Positions 25,758-34,818 of a stretch of DNA of 64,000 bases are shown here, one piece after another. Each line of letters begins with the position of its first letter. Position 1 is the first letter of the stretch. Source of the stretch: Alicyclobacillus sacchari (GTDB lineage Bacteria; Bacillota; Bacilli; Alicyclobacillales; Alicyclobacillaceae); assembly GCF_004366795.1 (NCBI RefSeq), contig NZ_SORF01000008.1, positions 62,001 to 126,000 on the forward strand, in the 5' to 3' direction. The notes beneath the pieces are model-generated. The model made no database searches. It was not told the origin of the DNA and saw nothing but the letters and a program-made list of their open reading frames with translations. A program made the translations under genes and the position numbers.

Positions 25758-26735
25758 GTGGAATTTACCAAACTTGGCCGAACAGGGCTTGTCGTCAGTC
25801 GGCTTTGCTTGGGCACGATGAACTTCGGGCCCGAAACCGATGAGAAGGACGCATTTCGCATCATGGATGCGGCGCTGGACGCCGGCATCAACTTCTTCGA
25901 TACGGCGAACGTCTATGGCGGTGAAGGACATCGCGGCCGTACGGAGGAAATCATCGGTCGCTGGTTCGCACAAGGCGGAGGACGCCGGGAACGGGTGGTG
26001 CTCGCGACCAAGGTGTACAACATCATGGAAGATCCACTCGATGGCCCCAATGAGGGGCGCGGTCTTTCTGCATACAAAATCCGGCGACACCTCGAGGGCT
26101 CCTTGCGGCGCCTACAAACCGATCACATCGAACTCTATCAAATGCATCATGTCGACCTCAGCGTCACCTGGGACGAGCTTTGGGGTGCGTTTGAGGTCGC
26201 CGTTTATCAAGGCAAAATTGGCTACGTGGGAGCCAGCAACTTTGCGGGATGGCATTTGGCCGTCGCCCAGGCTGCCGCGAAACAGCGCAACTTCCTCGGA
26301 CTCGTTTCCGAGCAACACAAATACCACTTGCTTTGCCGCGAACCGGAGCTCGAAGTGCTGCCAAGCGCACAGGCGCATGGTATCGGTGTGATTCCATGGA
26401 GCCCGCTCGGAGGCGGTTTGCTCGGGCGCAACGCCCTCACGCGCACCGGATCGCGAAGTGCACGCGCACATGCAGAAGTCGAGAAACACAAGGGCCAGTT
26501 GGAGGCGTTCCAGCAATTGGCCAATGAACTCGGTGAGCCGCAAGATGTGATCGCGCTCGCCTGGCTGTTGGCCAATCCAGTCGTCACAGCTCCCATCATC
26601 GGACCACGAACGATACAGCAACTTGAGGACTCGTTGCGCGCCGTCGAGGTGAAGTTGACCGACGACGTCATGCAGCGTTTACACGAAATCTTCCCCGGCC
26701 CGGGCAAGCCAGCCCCAGAGGCGTACGCCTGGTAA
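25758..26735 (+). CDS. Aldo/keto reductase
   Basis: A 325-residue NADPH-dependent oxidoreductase with the TIM-barrel AKR fold, YghZ/general-stress-protein-69 type. Catalytic tetrad elements are the Asp and Tyr in FFDTANVYGGEGHRGRTE, the Lys in VVLATKVYN and the His in YQMHHVD. The cofactor region reads GVIPWSPLGGGLL. The start at 25758 follows AGAGGT; the upstream in-frame GTG is less well placed. It is divergent from the LacI gene and has its own operator-like site, so sugar-linked control is plausible. Confidence 0.92.
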   Translation: MEFTKLGRTGLVVSRLCLGTMNFGPETDEKDAFRIMDAALDAGINFFDTANVYGGEGHRGRTEEIIGRWFAQGGGRRERVVLATKVYNIMEDPLDGPNEGRGLSAYKIRRHLEGSLRRLQTDHIELYQMHHVDLSVTWDELWGAFEVAVYQGKIGYVGASNFAGWHLAVAQAAAKQRNFLGLVSEQHKYHLLCREPELEVLPSAQAHGIGVIPWSPLGGGLLGRNALTRTGSRSARAHAEVEKHKGQLEAFQQLANELGEPQDVIALAWLLANPVVTAPIIGPRTIQQLEDSLRAVEVKLTDDVMQRLHEIFPGPGKPAPEAYAW

Positions 26736-26742
26736 ACCTATG

Positions 26743-26775
26743 AAAAATCGGCGCCAGGCGTGAAGGCCCGGCGCC
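26743..26775 (-). terminator. Terminator of the GDSL gene
   Basis: On the minus strand GGCGCCGGGC pairs with GCCTGGCGCC (one G-T pair), loop CTTCAC, followed by GATTTTTC. It lies between convergent genes. Confidence 0.75.
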
Positions 26776-26792
26776 AATAGCCATAGCCACAT

Positions 26793-27440
26793 CTAACATT
26801 GCACGCCGATTTCGCGCAAAAAGGCCCTGGCAATGACCATGTGTCCACTCACGTACGGATGAACGCGATCCCCAGACCAACTCCACGTGGTCAGGTGCTG
26901 CAGGCGCTCATCAAACTCAGCCTGAATATCGATGAACGTCGCACCGGTCTCTTCCGCAACCGTTTTCATGGAATCCGCGTATGCGTCTACCATCGCGCGC
27001 ATCGGATCACTCCGATTGAGTTCGAGGAAAAATGGGCTTAACAAGAACATTTCCTTTACGCGCGGAAGTGTCTTGGTGACCAGTGACCGCAACGTCTCTC
27101 GATAACGATCCAGACTGACATGGTTCTCGTACAATAGGCGCGAATCGAACTGCCGCCAGACATCGTTAACCCCAATCATCACCGACACGTAGTCGGGGCG
27201 CTGATCAATCACGTCGCGCTGCCAGCGCTCTTGCAAATCGACCACGGTATTGCCGCTCGTCCCGACGTTGACGACGCGTATTGGCCGATCTGGATACAAT
27301 GCCTGCAATAAACCGTCGACAAACGCGACGTAACCAAAGCCGAGCCCGCCGCGAGGCGCTTCGCCGATCGGTTGATTGCGGCCGCAGTCGGTGATGGAAT
27401 CGCCAATCATCACAAGTTTGCTGTTTGCTTCTAACCGCAT
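26793..27440 (-). CDS. SGNH/GDSL-family hydrolase
   Basis: A 215-residue esterase-like protein. Block I is VMIGDSITDCGRN (nucleophile Ser), block III is MIGVNDVWRQ and block V is GDRVHPYVSGH with the Asp-x-x-His pair. Gly in GTSGNTV supplies block II. No signal peptide, so it is cytosolic, resembling carbohydrate acetylesterases such as rhamnogalacturonan acetylesterase-like proteins. The ATG at 27440 has GGAGGCG upstream. Substrate unknown. Confidence 0.9.
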   Translation of the reverse strand: MRLEANSKLVMIGDSITDCGRNQPIGEAPRGGLGFGYVAFVDGLLQALYPDRPIRVVNVGTSGNTVVDLQERWQRDVIDQRPDYVSVMIGVNDVWRQFDSRLLYENHVSLDRYRETLRSLVTKTLPRVKEMFLLSPFFLELNRSDPMRAMVDAYADSMKTVAEETGATFIDIQAEFDERLQHLTTWSWSGDRVHPYVSGHMVIARAFLREIGVQC

Positions 27441-27463
27441 CCCACACTCGCCTCCGTTCCTAT

Positions 27464-28291
27464 CTATCCTAGCACACTTTTCTGACGCGTTATCCAAAGT
27501 TTCCATAGGTTTGCCGCCATCAGACCGATGAACAAATACAACAGGCCGCCAAAAGTCAGGTAGATCAAGCTGCTGACGATGGCTGAAATAGCACCAAACC
27601 CAATCTGGTGGCGATAGCGGGCCGGTGACGTGGGCGGATCGGTCAACATGAAACAGGCGAGAAACAATGCTGAATTGATGATCGGGTTACGAAACGCGTC
27701 TGCGGCCAAAGCGACGTGAAAAGCGCCTTCGAAGGCGAAAAAAGCTAGATAGACCGCAAAAAATGAGAAGAATTGCGGGAACTTGTTGACACGCTGGACG
27801 ATGGCGTAGCCGATGACGAGCAGGATCGCGGCGCTCCACGCCGGCATGGCGGATAAATCACCCCACCAACTTTCGCTGGCGTGGAATCCTGCAACGGCGA
27901 CGAGTAAGCCGACCGCCGCCGGATTCAAGATGGGCTTGCGGCCAATCTTCAGCACATGCTTGGACGCAATGGCGATGGCCGTCGTGGCCATGACGACAGG
28001 AATCGGAGTGTCTGCGGCGAGTACCAGGCCGATGATGATGGCCGTCACCAAGCCACCGTCAGACAGCCGAACAGGATAGCGGCGCAACCAGAGTGCGACG
28101 GTGTCACAGGCTACCGCGGTGGCCACCGCGACCAAGACATTGGCGACACCGCGCAGCGTGCCACTGTCGATCGCGCCGATACACATGAGCACGCACAACA
28201 GCACGAGCACAAACCCTTTCGGCGTCCGCAGATAGCGCATTAGCTTCGAATGTCGCCGCCGCGCCAGCGGGATCGTATGCGCTTCACTCAT
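27464..28291 (-). CDS. RnfD/NqrB-like membrane protein
   Basis: A 275-residue integral membrane protein with about eight helices, related to subunit D of Rnf and subunit B of Nqr. Family-like segments are ITAIIIGLVLAADTPIPVV-type helices, the KIGRKPILNPAAVGLLVA loop and the conserved FMLTDPPTSPARYRHQIGFG. It is third in an operon with an FMN-binding protein and ApbE and overlaps the apbE gene by 8 bases; the ATG at 28291 has GGGAGGTG. Other Rnf or Nqr subunits are absent, so it is probably a minimal transmembrane flavin electron carrier and not a full ion pump. Confidence 0.82.
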   Translation of the reverse strand: MSEAHTIPLARRRHSKLMRYLRTPKGFVLVLLCVLMCIGAIDSGTLRGVANVLVAVATAVACDTVALWLRRYPVRLSDGGLVTAIIIGLVLAADTPIPVVMATTAIAIASKHVLKIGRKPILNPAAVGLLVAVAGFHASESWWGDLSAMPAWSAAILLVIGYAIVQRVNKFPQFFSFFAVYLAFFAFEGAFHVALAADAFRNPIINSALFLACFMLTDPPTSPARYRHQIGFGAISAIVSSLIYLTFGGLLYLFIGLMAANLWKLWITRQKSVLG

Positions 28292-29201
28292 CTGTGTACA
28301 CCTCCCATTGGTCCGTTGTAAACGTCGATAAATCCGGCATGATGAACAGTCCTTCGACGCCACACTTGGCGAGCAGGGCCCTTCCCTCGTCGGGGCCAAG
28401 CACCATCGCCGCCGTCGACAACGCATCTGCCATCATCGCATAGCGGGCGATCACGGTCACACTCGCCGGCGAAGTCCCTCCTCGTTGCGGCAGAACAATA
28501 TGCGATGCCCCTGGCTCAACTCGGCTTTTGCGCTCATAATCGCCCGATGTACAGACCGCGCAATTCGATATGGCTAAGGTCGCCACAGTGGCACCGGACA
28601 CGCGCGGATGGCGGATACCGATCCGCCACGGCTTGCCGTCCGGACGAAGCCCACCGGCATAGATATCGCCACCTGCATCGATGACAAAGCCATCGAGTTC
28701 CTGCAATTGCGTTGCGGCGAGATCGACAGCGAAGCCCTTCGCGACTGCACCGAGATCGATCACAACCGGTCGGTGCAGCGTCACGGTCCGGTGCTCATCA
28801 TCCAACGTGATGTCCCGATACGTCACGTCGTCCGGTACCGATACGCTGGCGATGGAGCAGCCGGATTGATAATCGATCGCAAAGCCAAGGCGTTCCATGC
28901 GGCGGCCAACGGCGGGATCGAACTGACCAGCCGTGATGTCCGCGATCGTAAGCGCAAATCGCAGCGGATGATACAACAAAGGCGACACGACAACAGCTTC
29001 GCCGACGTGGTGGAGCAGCCGCCTGACCTCGCTGTCGGAACGGAACCGCGAACAGCTCGCCTCAACTTCGTAAAACGGACGGATTGCGCTCTCGATGCGA
29101 AGTCCGATGTCAGCCTCCGCATGGTGCCGCGATACTCCTGTTATGGCTACCCGCGTGTCCATCGCGACGAACGCCTTCTGCACAGAAGCCGGCCGCTCCA
29201 T
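28284..29201 (-). CDS. apbE: FAD:protein FMN transferase (ApbE), second copy
   Basis: A 305-residue flavin transferase. Motifs are VIDLGAVAKGFAVDLAA, FVIDAGGDIYAGG and TSGDYERKS. It is clearly diverged from the copy at 20.8 kb. The likely acceptor is encoded immediately upstream (FMN-binding protein with an SGAT motif). Two ATG codons, 29207 and 29201, are possible; the second has better spacing to AAAGGG. No export signal is seen. Confidence 0.92.
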   Translation of the reverse strand: MERPASVQKAFVAMDTRVAITGVSRHHAEADIGLRIESAIRPFYEVEASCSRFRSDSEVRRLLHHVGEAVVVSPLLYHPLRFALTIADITAGQFDPAVGRRMERLGFAIDYQSGCSIASVSVPDDVTYRDITLDDEHRTVTLHRPVVIDLGAVAKGFAVDLAATQLQELDGFVIDAGGDIYAGGLRPDGKPWRIGIRHPRVSGATVATLAISNCAVCTSGDYERKSRVEPGASHIVLPQRGGTSPASVTVIARYAMMADALSTAAMVLGPDEGRALLAKCGVEGLFIMPDLSTFTTDQWEVYTDE

Positions 29202-29208
29202 CGGCATC

Positions 29209-29721
29209 TCACCCTTTATCGTTTGGATTCTGTGCCTGGTCCAAGGCCTGTTGAACCGCCATCGCAAACGCGTACGAACTGAGCGTAGCACCGGAGACAA
29301 AGTCCACATCGGCACTTTGCTTTGCGATCACTTCGTTCGGCAGCACGGGATCGATATCGCTTTGCGGATAGTGAGTGTCGCACTGCGTGATTTCCACTTG
29401 CGCAATTTTACCGTCCCGGATGATCACCGAAACGACAACGGTGCCAATTTGGTCAGATCCGGAGCCTTGATAAGTCCCATCTATGTATTTTGCTGTCGAC
29501 TTTGGCCGGCTTGTCTCACGGTTGCCGGCTGTCGCTGTATCGTTGGTCGTATGCGTCGAAGCAGGCCGTTCGTTTCGGCTGGTCGTGCCCGATCCGCCGC
29601 TTGGCACACCGACCACCGGTTTATCTGCGGATTGTGCGGTCACGGCATAGCCTGCGGCATACATCGCGCCAAGCGCCACGGTGCACATCGCAATCAGCTG
29701 CTTACTCATTTGCTTCGCCAT
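29209..29721 (-). CDS. Exported FMN-binding domain protein
   Basis: A 170-residue protein with an N-terminal membrane helix or uncleaved signal (about 8-30: LIAMCTVALGAMYAAGYAV), a Ser/Thr-rich linker and a C-terminal FMN_bind domain (about 80-165). The domain ends with DVDFVSGATLSSYAF, where the Thr of SGAT is the usual site of covalent FMN attachment by ApbE. It is first in the operon with ApbE and the RnfD-like protein, with GGGGTG before the chosen ATG. Expected to act outside the membrane as a flavin electron carrier. Confidence 0.88.
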   Translation of the reverse strand: MAKQMSKQLIAMCTVALGAMYAAGYAVTAQSADKPVVGVPSGGSGTTSRNERPASTHTTNDTATAGNRETSRPKSTAKYIDGTYQGSGSDQIGTVVVSVIIRDGKIAQVEITQCDTHYPQSDIDPVLPNEVIAKQSADVDFVSGATLSSYAFAMAVQQALDQAQNPNDKG

Positions 29722-29849
29722 CCACATCACCCCGCTCTACCCGTATCAGAATGTGGTTCAAACGATGATTCCAGTAAGCAGTATAGCCTCTGAATCTTGA
29801 AAAACGATTGGCGGTTCCCTCGAAAGGCCCCAATCATACCATACCAAAA

Positions 29850-29882
29850 CAAAACAGACTGGCATCCGGCCAGCCTGTTTTG
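29850..29882. terminator. Terminator between two minus-strand units
   Basis: CAAAACAG/CTGTTTTG arms with an inner CTGGC/GCCAG stem and a 5-base loop. T-rich on both strands. It lies just after the stop of the 73-residue gene. Confidence 0.75.
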
Positions 29883-29894
29883 TTTGCTGCTCAG

Positions 29895-30116
29895 TTACTC
29901 CTCGATACCCTTCTCGGTCTCTTCGACAAAGCCGAGTACTGTGAAGAACCTGCCCTCAAAACTCGACGCTTCGACGTAGCCGTTGTGCAAGAGACGGTAG
30001 ATGGCCGTGCGCGCCAGAGCACCGCGGCGGAACTGCGGAGCCCCTGCACTGCTGATGGACCGCAAGACCCGGTTTGTGCGATTGTCGATGGTCAGAACCA
30101 CAGTCGATGTCTTCAC
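29895..30116 (-). CDS. Hypothetical small protein, 73 residues
   Basis: Start is GTG with GTGAAGGAAC upstream, and a clear terminator follows the stop. The protein is soluble: a strand-like start (STVVLTIDNRTNRVLRSI), a basic middle (RRGALARTAIYRLLHNGYVE) and an acidic tail (EETEKGIEE). Unknown function; no family recognised. Confidence 0.6.
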   Translation of the reverse strand: MKTSTVVLTIDNRTNRVLRSISSAGAPQFRRGALARTAIYRLLHNGYVEASSFEGRFFTVLGFVEETEKGIEE

Positions 30117-30234
30117 GTTCCTTCACCTGCCTTCCTGACATTCGTGCCCGCCCCATGGCAGCGAACACACCGTATACAATGCTGCCTTGTCCCGAATTGA
30201 CATGGACAAGCGCCGAAGGTCAGGAAGAAGACGC

Positions 30235-30282
30235 AAAGCAGGGCAGGATGACCAACGCTAGATGGCCAACCCGCCCTGCTTT
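30235..30282. terminator. Terminator-like hairpin, bidirectional
   Basis: A perfect 10-bp stem, AAAGCAGGGC/GCCCTGCTTT, with a long 28-base loop, followed by T residues on the plus strand. It sits just after the 63-residue minus-strand gene. Confidence 0.6.
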
Positions 30283-30292
30283 TGGACAATCC

Positions 30293-30484
30293 TCATTCGA
30301 CGTCATCCGGGATGCCGGCTGTCGCCTGCAGATTCCGTACACGACCTTCGTCCAGAAAGACGATGCCGTCACTGGTGCCGGCAAAGTAGACATCTCGGAC
30401 CTGTTCGCGCGTCACGCGCAGACCCTCGCCATCATCGTGCAAAGGATGGTCAACTTCCACCTCTGGCACATACGGCCTCTTCAC
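30293..30484 (-). CDS. Hypothetical small protein, 63 residues
   Basis: The GTG at 30484 follows GGGGGG at six bases; an ATG two codons upstream is the alternative. The peptide is acidic and soluble, with PYVPEVEVDHPLHDDGEGL and DVYFAGTSDGIVFLDEGRV. Unknown function. A terminator follows, which supports a real gene. Confidence 0.5.
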   Translation of the reverse strand: MKRPYVPEVEVDHPLHDDGEGLRVTREQVRDVYFAGTSDGIVFLDEGRVRNLQATAGIPDDVE

Positions 30485-30556
30485 AGGCATCCCCCCGTCC
30501 ACCGAATGTGATCGTCAAACGTAGTGTGGCCGGGAGTTCACAATACATACCCAATC

Positions 30557-32065
30557 TCAAGCGACCTGCTTTTGTTGTTCCATCACCTTTTGATGCGAAG
30601 GGAGGAACCACGAGACGATAAGCGTCAATAAGCCGATACCAAACATCGTGATGAAAATGTGGTGTAATGCATGGGCAAGCATTTGATCGACAAACTGCTT
30701 CATCCTTGCCGAAAGACCTGCGGCCGAACCGCCGCCGCTAAGCTCATTGAGGATGCCGGTAAGGCGACTTGGATTCAGCCCAGAAACACCTTGTGCATGC
30801 CGTGTGGCGTAATCCTGAATCCCAGCGTTAAAGAGTGCTCCGAAGACTGTGACACCAATGGTTTGGCCGAGAGATCGCGAGAACTGATTCGATCCCGTCG
30901 CTGCGCCGCGCATGTGCCAGGGCACCGCCGATTGAATCATCACCGTGGTCGGCGTCGTCATGTAGCCCATGCCGAGGCCCATGACCACCATGATGCCCAC
31001 GAAGAACCAATAAGGTGAGTGCAGCGCGACGGCCAACAACCAAAGGGTGGCACAGGCGACCAAGATGGCGCCAATCACCGTCGTCCGCTTCGCTCCGACG
31101 CGATACATGAAACGTCCGGCAAATGTCGACCCGAGCGGCCACGCAATCGACATCGGCATAAGTGTCAGGCCGGAACTGGTCGCACTGTGGCCGAGGATGG
31201 TTTGAATCCACATCGGTAGATATACGTTGGCACCAATCAACACGAAACTCGAAAGAAAGCCGATCACGTTCGAGACGGCGATGACCGGATTCGAAAATAA
31301 ACTCAACGGCAACATAGGTTCCTTTGCCATCCGCTCAATCCAGACAAATCCTGCAAGAAACACAGCGGCCACGACAAACAAGCCAATGACGATGCCACTA
31401 TTCCAAGCGTACTTGCTGCCACCGTTCAACAAGGCGTAAAGCAAAGCGGATACGCCGACGGTGAAGACGGCCGCACCGAGATAATCGATAGATTTCGTGT
31501 GTCGCTCAAACTTCTCATGCAAGAACAGCAGCACCAAAATAAAGGAAACGGCGCCAACCGGCACGTTGATATAGAAGATCCAACGCCAGCTAACGTGATC
31601 GACAAACAGACCGCCGACGAGCGGCCCGAGCAGGCCAGCCACGCCCCATACCGAGCTGAACAGCCCTTGCATACGCGCACGCTGTTCACCAGGGAAAAGA
31701 TCGCCGATGATGGTAAAGGTAACAGGCATCACGGCGCCAGCGCCAATTCCTTGAAAAGCGCGGAACCAGACCAATTCCGTCATGTTTTGTGACGCACCGG
31801 AAAGAGCGGACCCAAGAACGAATAGAATGACACCGATGCTAAAAATCACTTTGCGGCCAAAGAGGTCGGCTAACTTTCCGTATATTGGTGTCGTCACACT
31901 GGTTGTGAGCGTGTAGATGGCAAACACCCAGCTATAAAGACTGAGACCGTGCAATTCGCGCACGATGTGCGGCATCGCCGTACTGACAACGGTGACGTCA
32001 ATAGCGACGAGGAACACGGCGACCAACATTGCAACCGTCACCATTTGGCGGTTTGTGTGTCGCAC
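30557..32065 (-). CDS. DHA2-family MFS multidrug transporter (EmrB/QacA-like)
   Basis: A 502-residue membrane protein with about 14 helices. Helix 1 motif VAIDVTVVSTAMPHIVREL, motif A GKLADLFGRKVIF and motif C GVAGLLGPLVGGLFVDHVSW identify the drug:proton antiporter-2 group. The start is GTG, preceded by GAGGAGG at a slightly long distance. No adjacent MarR or TetR regulator is visible. It probably exports hydrophobic cations or drugs. Confidence 0.92.
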   Translation of the reverse strand: MRHTNRQMVTVAMLVAVFLVAIDVTVVSTAMPHIVRELHGLSLYSWVFAIYTLTTSVTTPIYGKLADLFGRKVIFSIGVILFVLGSALSGASQNMTELVWFRAFQGIGAGAVMPVTFTIIGDLFPGEQRARMQGLFSSVWGVAGLLGPLVGGLFVDHVSWRWIFYINVPVGAVSFILVLLFLHEKFERHTKSIDYLGAAVFTVGVSALLYALLNGGSKYAWNSGIVIGLFVVAAVFLAGFVWIERMAKEPMLPLSLFSNPVIAVSNVIGFLSSFVLIGANVYLPMWIQTILGHSATSSGLTLMPMSIAWPLGSTFAGRFMYRVGAKRTTVIGAILVACATLWLLAVALHSPYWFFVGIMVVMGLGMGYMTTPTTVMIQSAVPWHMRGAATGSNQFSRSLGQTIGVTVFGALFNAGIQDYATRHAQGVSGLNPSRLTGILNELSGGGSAAGLSARMKQFVDQMLAHALHHIFITMFGIGLLTLIVSWFLPSHQKVMEQQKQVA

Positions 32066-32159
32066 TCGGGATTTCCCTCCTCAATATCAATGGCAAACAA
32101 CTCGCCGCCTTACCATAACGAAACTCACTATACTTTTTCAAGTATTTTCTACAAGGTCG

Positions 32160-33020
32160 TCACACGCTCAATTGCACGTTGTCAATGAGGCGCGCCTTGC
32201 CGAAATAGGCGGCTACCGCGAGCATGACATCCCCTTCGATCACGTCGATCGACTCCAGGTTAGCCAACGAGACGACCTCGGCATAATCCAAGCGGGCGAC
32301 GGGATCCGCCACGATGCGCTCGCGCATGCCGGACGCAATCGCTTGGCCGTCGCGGTTGCCACGCGCAATTTCCCCCTGCGCCCAGGCGAGCGTTCGATAG
32401 AGTATGACTGCGTGATCGCGCTCATCAGGTGTCAGGTAGACGTTGCGCGAACTTTTCGCGAGTCCATCGGGCTCGCGCACCGTCGGCACGGAGACAATGC
32501 GTATGGGCATGTTCAGGTCGGCGACCATGCGGCGGATGATGGCGAGTTGCTGGCCGTCCTTTTGGCCAAAGCACGCCACGTCGGGAGCGACAATATGAAA
32601 TAGTTTTGAGACGACCGTCGCAACGCCGGCAAAGTGGCCAGGCCGCGTCTTGCCACACAGCTTGGCAGCCATCTCTGGAAGTTGCACCGTTGTCGCCATC
32701 TGCTGCGGATACATCTCGGCGACCGTAGGCGTGAACGCCACGTCGCACTGGCCACTTGTGGCAAGCAGGCGCAAATCCCGATCAAGATCGCGCGGATAGC
32801 TACTTAGATCTTCATTGGCACCGAACTGCAGAGGATTTACAAAGATGCTTACCACAACGAAATCCGCCTCGCGGCTCGCGGCCTCGACCAGCGCGAGATG
32901 GCCCTCATGCAGATAGCCCATCGTTGGCACGAGCGCGATCCGCTTGCCATCCGCTCTCGCCGCCGCGACCGCTTGACGGACGCCAGCAATGGTTTCGCTT
33001 TGCATAAACGACTTAGTCAA
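32160..33020 (-). CDS. panC: Pantothenate synthetase
   Basis: Joins pantoate and beta-alanine with ATP, the last step to pantothenate. The N-terminal region has PTMGYLHEGHLALV, a HIGH-type adenylate motif, with VSIFVNPLQFG and FGQKDGQQL further on. Length of 286 is normal. I favour the TTG at 33020, which overlaps the panB stop and has AAAGGATG seven bases upstream; an ATG at 33005 has no site. Operon order is DUF2520-panB-panC. Confidence 0.95.
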   Translation of the reverse strand: MTKSFMQSETIAGVRQAVAAARADGKRIALVPTMGYLHEGHLALVEAASREADFVVVSIFVNPLQFGANEDLSSYPRDLDRDLRLLATSGQCDVAFTPTVAEMYPQQMATTVQLPEMAAKLCGKTRPGHFAGVATVVSKLFHIVAPDVACFGQKDGQQLAIIRRMVADLNMPIRIVSVPTVREPDGLAKSSRNVYLTPDERDHAVILYRTLAWAQGEIARGNRDGQAIASGMRERIVADPVARLDYAEVVSLANLESIDVIEGDVMLAVAAYFGKARLIDNVQLSV

Positions 33021-33882
33021 GATTCTCATCCTTTCGCTGCAACATCTCCAAAAACGCTTCGTGCTCGTTTCGCTGCAGGTGAACCGTCTGTTCTTCGCCT
33101 GGGAAGGTACCCGTCTGCACCTCATCGACGTACTGCTGTGCCGCCGTCACAATGGTGTCGGCAATGGCGGCGTAGCGCTTGTTGTGTTTCGGGATGTAGC
33201 CCGACGTATATCCGATGAAATCGTGGAAGACGAGCACCTGGCCATCGCACAGGGCGCCTGCGCCAATCCCGATGGTCGGGATCGCAAGCCGTTCCGTCAC
33301 AGCGGCGGCAACTTCTGCCGGTACGGCCTCGAGAACGATGGCAAACGCCCCCGCTTCCTCAAGCGCCTTCGCATCCTCGATCATCTGCATCGCCGCGTCC
33401 GCCGTTTTTCCTTGGACGGCAAATCCGCCAAACGCATGTACCGATTGCGGTGTCAGACCGATATGTCCCATGACGGGAACACCAGCCTGTACGAGTCTCG
33501 TGATCGTCGGCGCCAGTTCCCGCCCACCTTCCAACTTCAAGCCGTGCACGCCGCCTTCTTGCATGATGCGTGCGGCGCTGCGCATCGCCTCCTCGGGCGT
33601 GACTTGGTAGGTTAGGAACGGCAAATCTGCGACAACCATGGCGCCGTTTGTCGCACCGCGCGACACCATGCTCGCGTGGTAAATCATCTGATCCAACGTG
33701 ACTGGGACGGTCGTCGACTGCCCTTGCACCACCATCCCCAGCGAATCGCCAATTAACAATATATGCACGCCCGCCTCCGACAGCAGCCGCGCCGTGGGAT
33801 AGTCATATGCCGTCATCATTGCAATCTTTTCGCCAGCCTGCTTCATCTTGGCGAGTGTTCGCACGGTTACGTTCTTTGCCAT
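33013..33882 (-). CDS. panB: Ketopantoate hydroxymethyltransferase
   Basis: Transfers a hydroxymethyl group from methylene-tetrahydrofolate to ketoisovalerate. The metal-binding and substrate motifs are LLIGDSLGMVVQG, GHIGLTPQSVHAFGG and FAIVLEAVPAEVA. Length of 289 is slightly longer than the usual 265-280. GGGGGAG precedes the ATG. Overlaps panC by 8 bases and abuts the DUF2520 gene, so all three are one operon. No panD or panE is present in the window. Confidence 0.95.
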   Translation of the reverse strand: MAKNVTVRTLAKMKQAGEKIAMMTAYDYPTARLLSEAGVHILLIGDSLGMVVQGQSTTVPVTLDQMIYHASMVSRGATNGAMVVADLPFLTYQVTPEEAMRSAARIMQEGGVHGLKLEGGRELAPTITRLVQAGVPVMGHIGLTPQSVHAFGGFAVQGKTADAAMQMIEDAKALEEAGAFAIVLEAVPAEVAAAVTERLAIPTIGIGAGALCDGQVLVFHDFIGYTSGYIPKHNKRYAAIADTIVTAAQQYVDEVQTGTFPGEEQTVHLQRNEHEAFLEMLQRKDENLD

Positions 33883-34818
33883 TTAGACTCCCCCTGTTTC
33901 AGATCCAAGCCATTGCGTGAATTCGTCAGCCTGCTCGTCACCGATGCCGCCCTTCGCATGGGCGATAGGCACGGTTGCCCGGGCCAACGCGAGGTACACG
34001 GCATGGGCCTGCGGATCGCTGACGAGCGCGGCGAGGTGTTTCGCCACGGTTGAAACGTCTCCCCGTTCGATAGGCCCGGTCAACGCCTGTGGTATGCCTA
34101 GTCGATCCACGTTCTCGATGGTGCCGCGAACCAAAGGCAGCAAACTGCGCACGCCATCTGGCAGCGGAGCCAATCTCGCGGCCGTCGCTAAAAGTGCCAC
34201 CAAGGCATTCGACGCGAGGACCGCCGCGGCGTGATAGGCGACTTTGTCCTGCGCGGCCAAGAGGAATGGGTGACCTCCCCAGTGCCTTGCCCAGGCAAAG
34301 GCCGCCTGCACGACGTCGGGATGGCCTTCCACGGCAATCGCGATCCCTGTCAGGGCCTTGGCACCATCGGCGTGATCGGCAAACGTCTGCAATGGATGCA
34401 CGCTGCCCACGCGAGCACCGCGATCCGCCGCTACGGCAAGCGCGGTACTCGCCAGCGCACCCGAGGTATGGATGATCATCTGACCGGGACGTATCATGTC
34501 GAGTTCGCACAAGCGAGCGGCAACATTAGAAATCTCTCGATCCGGAACTGTGACCCAGATCACATCTGCGGCCCGAACCTGCGACGCGGCGTCGCTCCAT
34601 TTTAGGACAGGGACGCCGGTCGCTTGTCGAAAGCGAGAGGCGTGGTGACTGCCTTCGTCCCGTTGCAGAGCACAAACAACGTCGGCTCCCATAGCTTTGC
34701 AAGCACACGCCAAGGCCGTTCCAACCCTGCCAGGGCCAACGATGGCCATCACAGAGGACAGCGAATTTATCGACTCTTCGTGATCTGCCAATTCGCGTTC
34801 GACTCCCCATGTTGACAT
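33883..34818 (-). CDS. Rossmann-like and DUF2520 domain protein
   Basis: A 311-residue protein. The Rossmann domain starts at about 23 with AIVGPGRVGTALACACKAMG. IWVTVPDREIS and MIIHTSGAL follow, then a C-terminal helical DUF2520 domain with KVAYHAAAVLASNALVALL and RGTIENVDRLG. The fold resembles ketopantoate reductase and ProC-type dehydrogenases. It is the first gene of the panB-panC operon, so a role in pantoate formation is an attractive inference. The start is uncertain; 34818 has only a weak site. Confidence 0.82.
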   Translation of the reverse strand: MSTWGVERELADHEESINSLSSVMAIVGPGRVGTALACACKAMGADVVCALQRDEGSHHASRFRQATGVPVLKWSDAASQVRAADVIWVTVPDREISNVAARLCELDMIRPGQMIIHTSGALASTALAVAADRGARVGSVHPLQTFADHADGAKALTGIAIAVEGHPDVVQAAFAWARHWGGHPFLLAAQDKVAYHAAAVLASNALVALLATAARLAPLPDGVRSLLPLVRGTIENVDRLGIPQALTGPIERGDVSTVAKHLAALVSDPQAHAVYLALARATVPIAHAKGGIGDEQADEFTQWLGSETGGV

